Assembly: GCA_013365365.1 (NCBI GenBank)
Contig: JABVXU010000091.1
Span: 1 to 64,000 of the forward strand
DNA from: Cruorifilaria tuberocauda
Taxonomy: Eukaryota > Nematoda > Chromadorea > Rhabditida > Onchocercidae
DNA: 64,000 bases
Direction: 5' to 3'
A program made the position numbers and the translations under genes. The notes beneath the pieces are model-generated. The model had not been told where the DNA came from and searched no databases. It was given only the letters and a program-made list of their open reading frames with translations. Positions 60,715 to 64,000 of this stretch are shown here, in pieces. The stretch's first letter is position 1; each line of letters opens with the position of its first letter.

Positions 60715-63700
60715 AATTCCTCCTTTTGTTCTGCTGTGTTCACTTATAAATTTATGTTTTTTTCGAATAATTCTGAATGTTTAACATGAACGAGTGAAAG
60801 TTTTATGTAATTTATCTGCGCTTAAAATCGAGGATGGTCGCTGGTCATATGAACATCTGGAAAGAGATCACAGTTGCTTAGAAACTAATAACGATTTACA
60901 AATGGGGAATATTTGAATTTTTTCCTTTTTCAATTGGGGAATTAGTCATTCAATATCTGTGTTGTTATTCTTATAATATATTAATACGTGGATCTCGGTA
61001 GCGCTACTCAAAGTTATATAGTGATGTAAGATTACTGAGTTAGGTTTATATTGTCCTCAAGCTTTTCAGAATTAATTTTTGTAAACAATTTGGTGTGTAA
61101 GTTATATATACATATATATGTATTCGAGATAGAAACGTTTTTTAAATAACTATTACCACTGTTTTAAAACTATTTATGCTGTTAAGTTTGATACTTCACA
61201 GTTAGTTGAATTTTGATTTTAATTACCTAAGTAATGTAAATGCGTTTCGGACTGACTGAAGAGGACTATTTACTGTGTCTTACAGTAGATAGTGAACTAG
61301 ATAATTAAATGAATGAAAAGTGAAATTGTGGTAACTAACTGCATTTCAAATAACAGGTCCAGTTCATCTTGAAATCTTTTACTTCGTTCAGGGTAAATTA
61401 CGGCACCGAATAAAAATTTAGTTCCGTAATTTGACCGGAATAATACATGTTGTGTATTTTTCTAGTAAATCTCTTCATTCGAAAATATTACTTTTTTGCT
61501 CATACCAACCGATTTGTGAGATAATATGCGTTATATCCTTTGTTGATGAGTTGGGAAGTTAAGGGGTTGAAGGCATGATAGTCCTTAATATAATTCCTTT
61601 TTTGTTATATTGAAGACTTGTGGGAATTGTACTTCAGCGACTTCAGAAAAAACGCTCAATCAAAATTCTATCAGTTTAGATGAATTGGATAATACTTTAA
61701 ATATCAGTATTAAAATTATTTTAAAAAACAAAGGCAAGAGGCGATGTGCATGAATCGGAGGACAAGCATGATTGCCGAAAATTTTCACTTATTGAATTGT
61801 TGTGGTGGTTCTGTTCGGTGCGAAAAGTATGCGAGACTGATAACTGAAATGGGAAGATGGCGACGAAGTTAAGCGGAGTAATGGTGTAGGAGGGAAAGGA
61901 TACCCCGTTTCATCAAAGAAAATCATAGTTGATCTTTGTGAGTGTAAAAGTAACAAAATAAAAATGACGGTAATGGTAACAGTAATAATAATAATAACAA
62001 TAAAGCAGTATAACGCGGAGCCAAGCGTAGAAGAAAATGATTGAACTCAACGACCTAATCTGATTACTTGAATTATCGAATATTTCCAAAGATAGAGCTA
62101 TGACCATTAATGCAATAAACTTTTTTACGGAATTCTGATGAGGTTTTTGAAACATGAGAACTGGAGACGTAGTAACATGCGAATATATACAATTCGCGAC
62201 AATTTCTTCGTGGATCTTCCATTAGTATTTTTAAAACGTTAAAATTTCATATCTTTAATCGACTATAAGGAACGAAAGGAGAGGTTTCAGGGCATTGCAA
62301 ACAAAAATGATCCTTCCACTTGTCATTTCACAGAATGAAGTTGATAAAATTATTTTCTTCCTCTTTGTGAATATGAAGTGCCATATATGTTTTAGAACAA
62401 TTAAAATTATTTATCACTACTAGACATAATGAATTCTCTATCAAATTCCAAAATGAAAAATATTTTCAATATGTCTCGTGCCTGAATGGAATGCATTGAC
62501 ACATTATATAGAAACTAACATTTTGCTCTGCACTTAAATTATTAAGAAGTTGGTCAATTCGTTGGAAGGATAATCCAAACGGCGAATAGAAAACAGGTGA
62601 AGAGGAGTGTAGATGTAGTTGAATTATAAACGAGAATGGCACTACATTGAATCTATGCGAAGCTTTATTACTGTGGTAATACAGAATCTTAAAAATGATA
62701 TCATAATTTGCATGTTTCCTAAAAGAGAGGAAAGAAAGAGGTAAGGGAGCGAGGTTAAATGTTTGAGACCTTCAAAAATGAGATTACGGTGTTTCATTAA
62801 AAGATGAAATGGACGAAAGAGTGAAAAGAGAGGTTAGCGAAGGAATTCCAGCGCAATCAAAATTCTTTGAAATAGACAAACATTACTACCATTACCCGAA
62901 ATGCAATCATCTGAAATGTCTCCTTTCGAATGTGTTAACACTCAGATCAATAGCTTCAACCCCTACCTGGTAGCACCTGAAAACCACTTCACCATCAATA
63001 AATATACATTCGTCGTACATCGTATTTTTCAGTCGACTACACCTGAAACATGTAAATTACAAATCATTTTTGGATCTTTCAGAAATTATAAAAATATCTT
63101 TTGTTTCATATAAAATCTCCTATACTTTCTTCATTTATTTTCTTCATCCTTAATTTCAAATTTATTTATATTGATATTTACACGAAGCAATAGAATGCAA
63201 AATCTGCGAAAGTTATAATTAAGTCAAACAACTAACCATCTAATTTAAAAATTACATTCTCGACGTAAATTGTGCACCTTTTCTCCTAATTATAAAATAT
63301 GATTGCTTTTCTATAAAATATTTGCTATCACTGATTATTGAAAAAATCAGAAATGAGTTAAGAAAAGAGAGATGGCCACAATATAATACACTTAAGTTTG
63401 TCGTGAAAAAAATTTTCAAATTATTCTAATTTTTGTTTCCTATTGGAAATGCTTCTTAGATTTTCTGACAATCATTACAATCACCACAATTAACTTCACT
63501 TTTCTTAAAACATGAAGATTTTGATTCCTATTTAAATAATATACCTTGTATTTTCTCATCTCTTTCTCCTATATATAGATAACATTTCCTTCGTAACCGT
63601 ATAATCAATCATTAACAAGGGATTTGTTATCACAATGAACAAAATTCAGAATGAACAAGCTGATATTTTCAATTACAGCAATTTGCCTGGTATTATTTTT

Positions 63701-64000
63701 GACGCCATTTTTAAATGCTCAACCAACATTTCCTTTACACACATGTCAATTAATTTATATAAAAGTTATTATTTTATGGATAGCTTGTATTGAACTCTGC
63801 TTTAAGTAGCATGCTAGTGGTAATAGTAGTTGATGCTTAATGTGATCTTTGTCAAAAAGAAAGCAAAAATTTGCAGTTTTATTTGCCACCGCATCTCAAT
63901 TTTAATCCGTAATAATATATTTTGAAAAAGAGCTAAAAAGTATGGTTCGCAACTACTGAAAATCAGTTTCTATTAGAAATGATACTAAAAATGATGATGA
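60715..64000. other. intergenic, nothing recognised
   Basis: No supported gene. A short AAT-type simple repeat lies at about 61983-62002 and purine-rich patches at 62.57-62.83 kb. Open frames at 61913-62155 (-) and 62901-63113 (+) show no motifs or splice context. Confidence 0.5.

Noticed and set aside
1..64000. CRISPR arrays, rRNA or tRNA genes, bacterial (e.g. endosymbiont) insertions
   Set aside because: No regularly spaced repeats, no rRNA-like GC-rich blocks, no convincing A/B-box tRNA pattern and no intronless bacterial-type genes were noticed; a tRNA or Rfam scan would be needed to exclude small RNA genes.

Overview
The window looks like nuclear DNA of a nematode, most likely a parasitic (filarial-type) one. 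It is AT-rich. Its genes are split into many short exons bounded by GT...TTTCAG-type introns, and several start codons sit a few bases after a TTTCAG-like acceptor, as expected for spliced-leader trans-splicing. It also encodes an astacin protease with tandem ShK domains, a typical nematode architecture. Species assignment is inference. All gene models were built by hand from reading frame, splice signals and phase matching; no database search was run.

Layout. 1-10 kb: mostly non-coding, with microsatellites and two candidate minus-strand exons. 10.0-18 kb (+): a cell-surface Ig/fibronectin protein (three Ig domains and one FN3, Wrapper/Klingon/WRK-1-like) with a 27-nt in-frame microexon; its last exon was not found. 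21.3-22.6 kb (-): an unrecognised small secreted protein of four exons. 25.7-27.7 kb (-): coding-like segments broken by frame changes and a stop, best read as a decayed gene. 29.55-30.36 kb: a pair of about 160-bp inverted repeats resembling a non-autonomous DNA transposon. 32.3-40.5 kb (-): a 22-exon gene for a large, basic, probably nuclear protein that I cannot name, followed closely by a second small reading frame.

43.3-46.2 kb (+): RAD1 of the 9-1-1 DNA-damage clamp. 46.4-50.2 kb (-): the astacin/ShK protease, convergent with RAD1. Both genes carry a partial copy of one of their own exons in an intron. 52.5-53.7 kb (-): TRAP-beta of the ER translocon. 55.2-56.2 kb (-): ATP synthase subunit g. 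56.9-60.7 kb (+): a compact run of a MED9-like Mediator subunit, MSS4/RABIF, LSM3 and a hydrophobic reading frame. The 115-bp spacing of the first two suggests an operon. 60.7-64 kb: no gene seen.

Most recognised genes are housekeeping (DNA-damage signalling, ER import, mitochondrial ATP synthesis, transcription, Rab regulation, RNA processing). The left half is sparse and holds the less conserved material: the surface receptor, the unnamed secreted protein, the relic gene and the repeat element.
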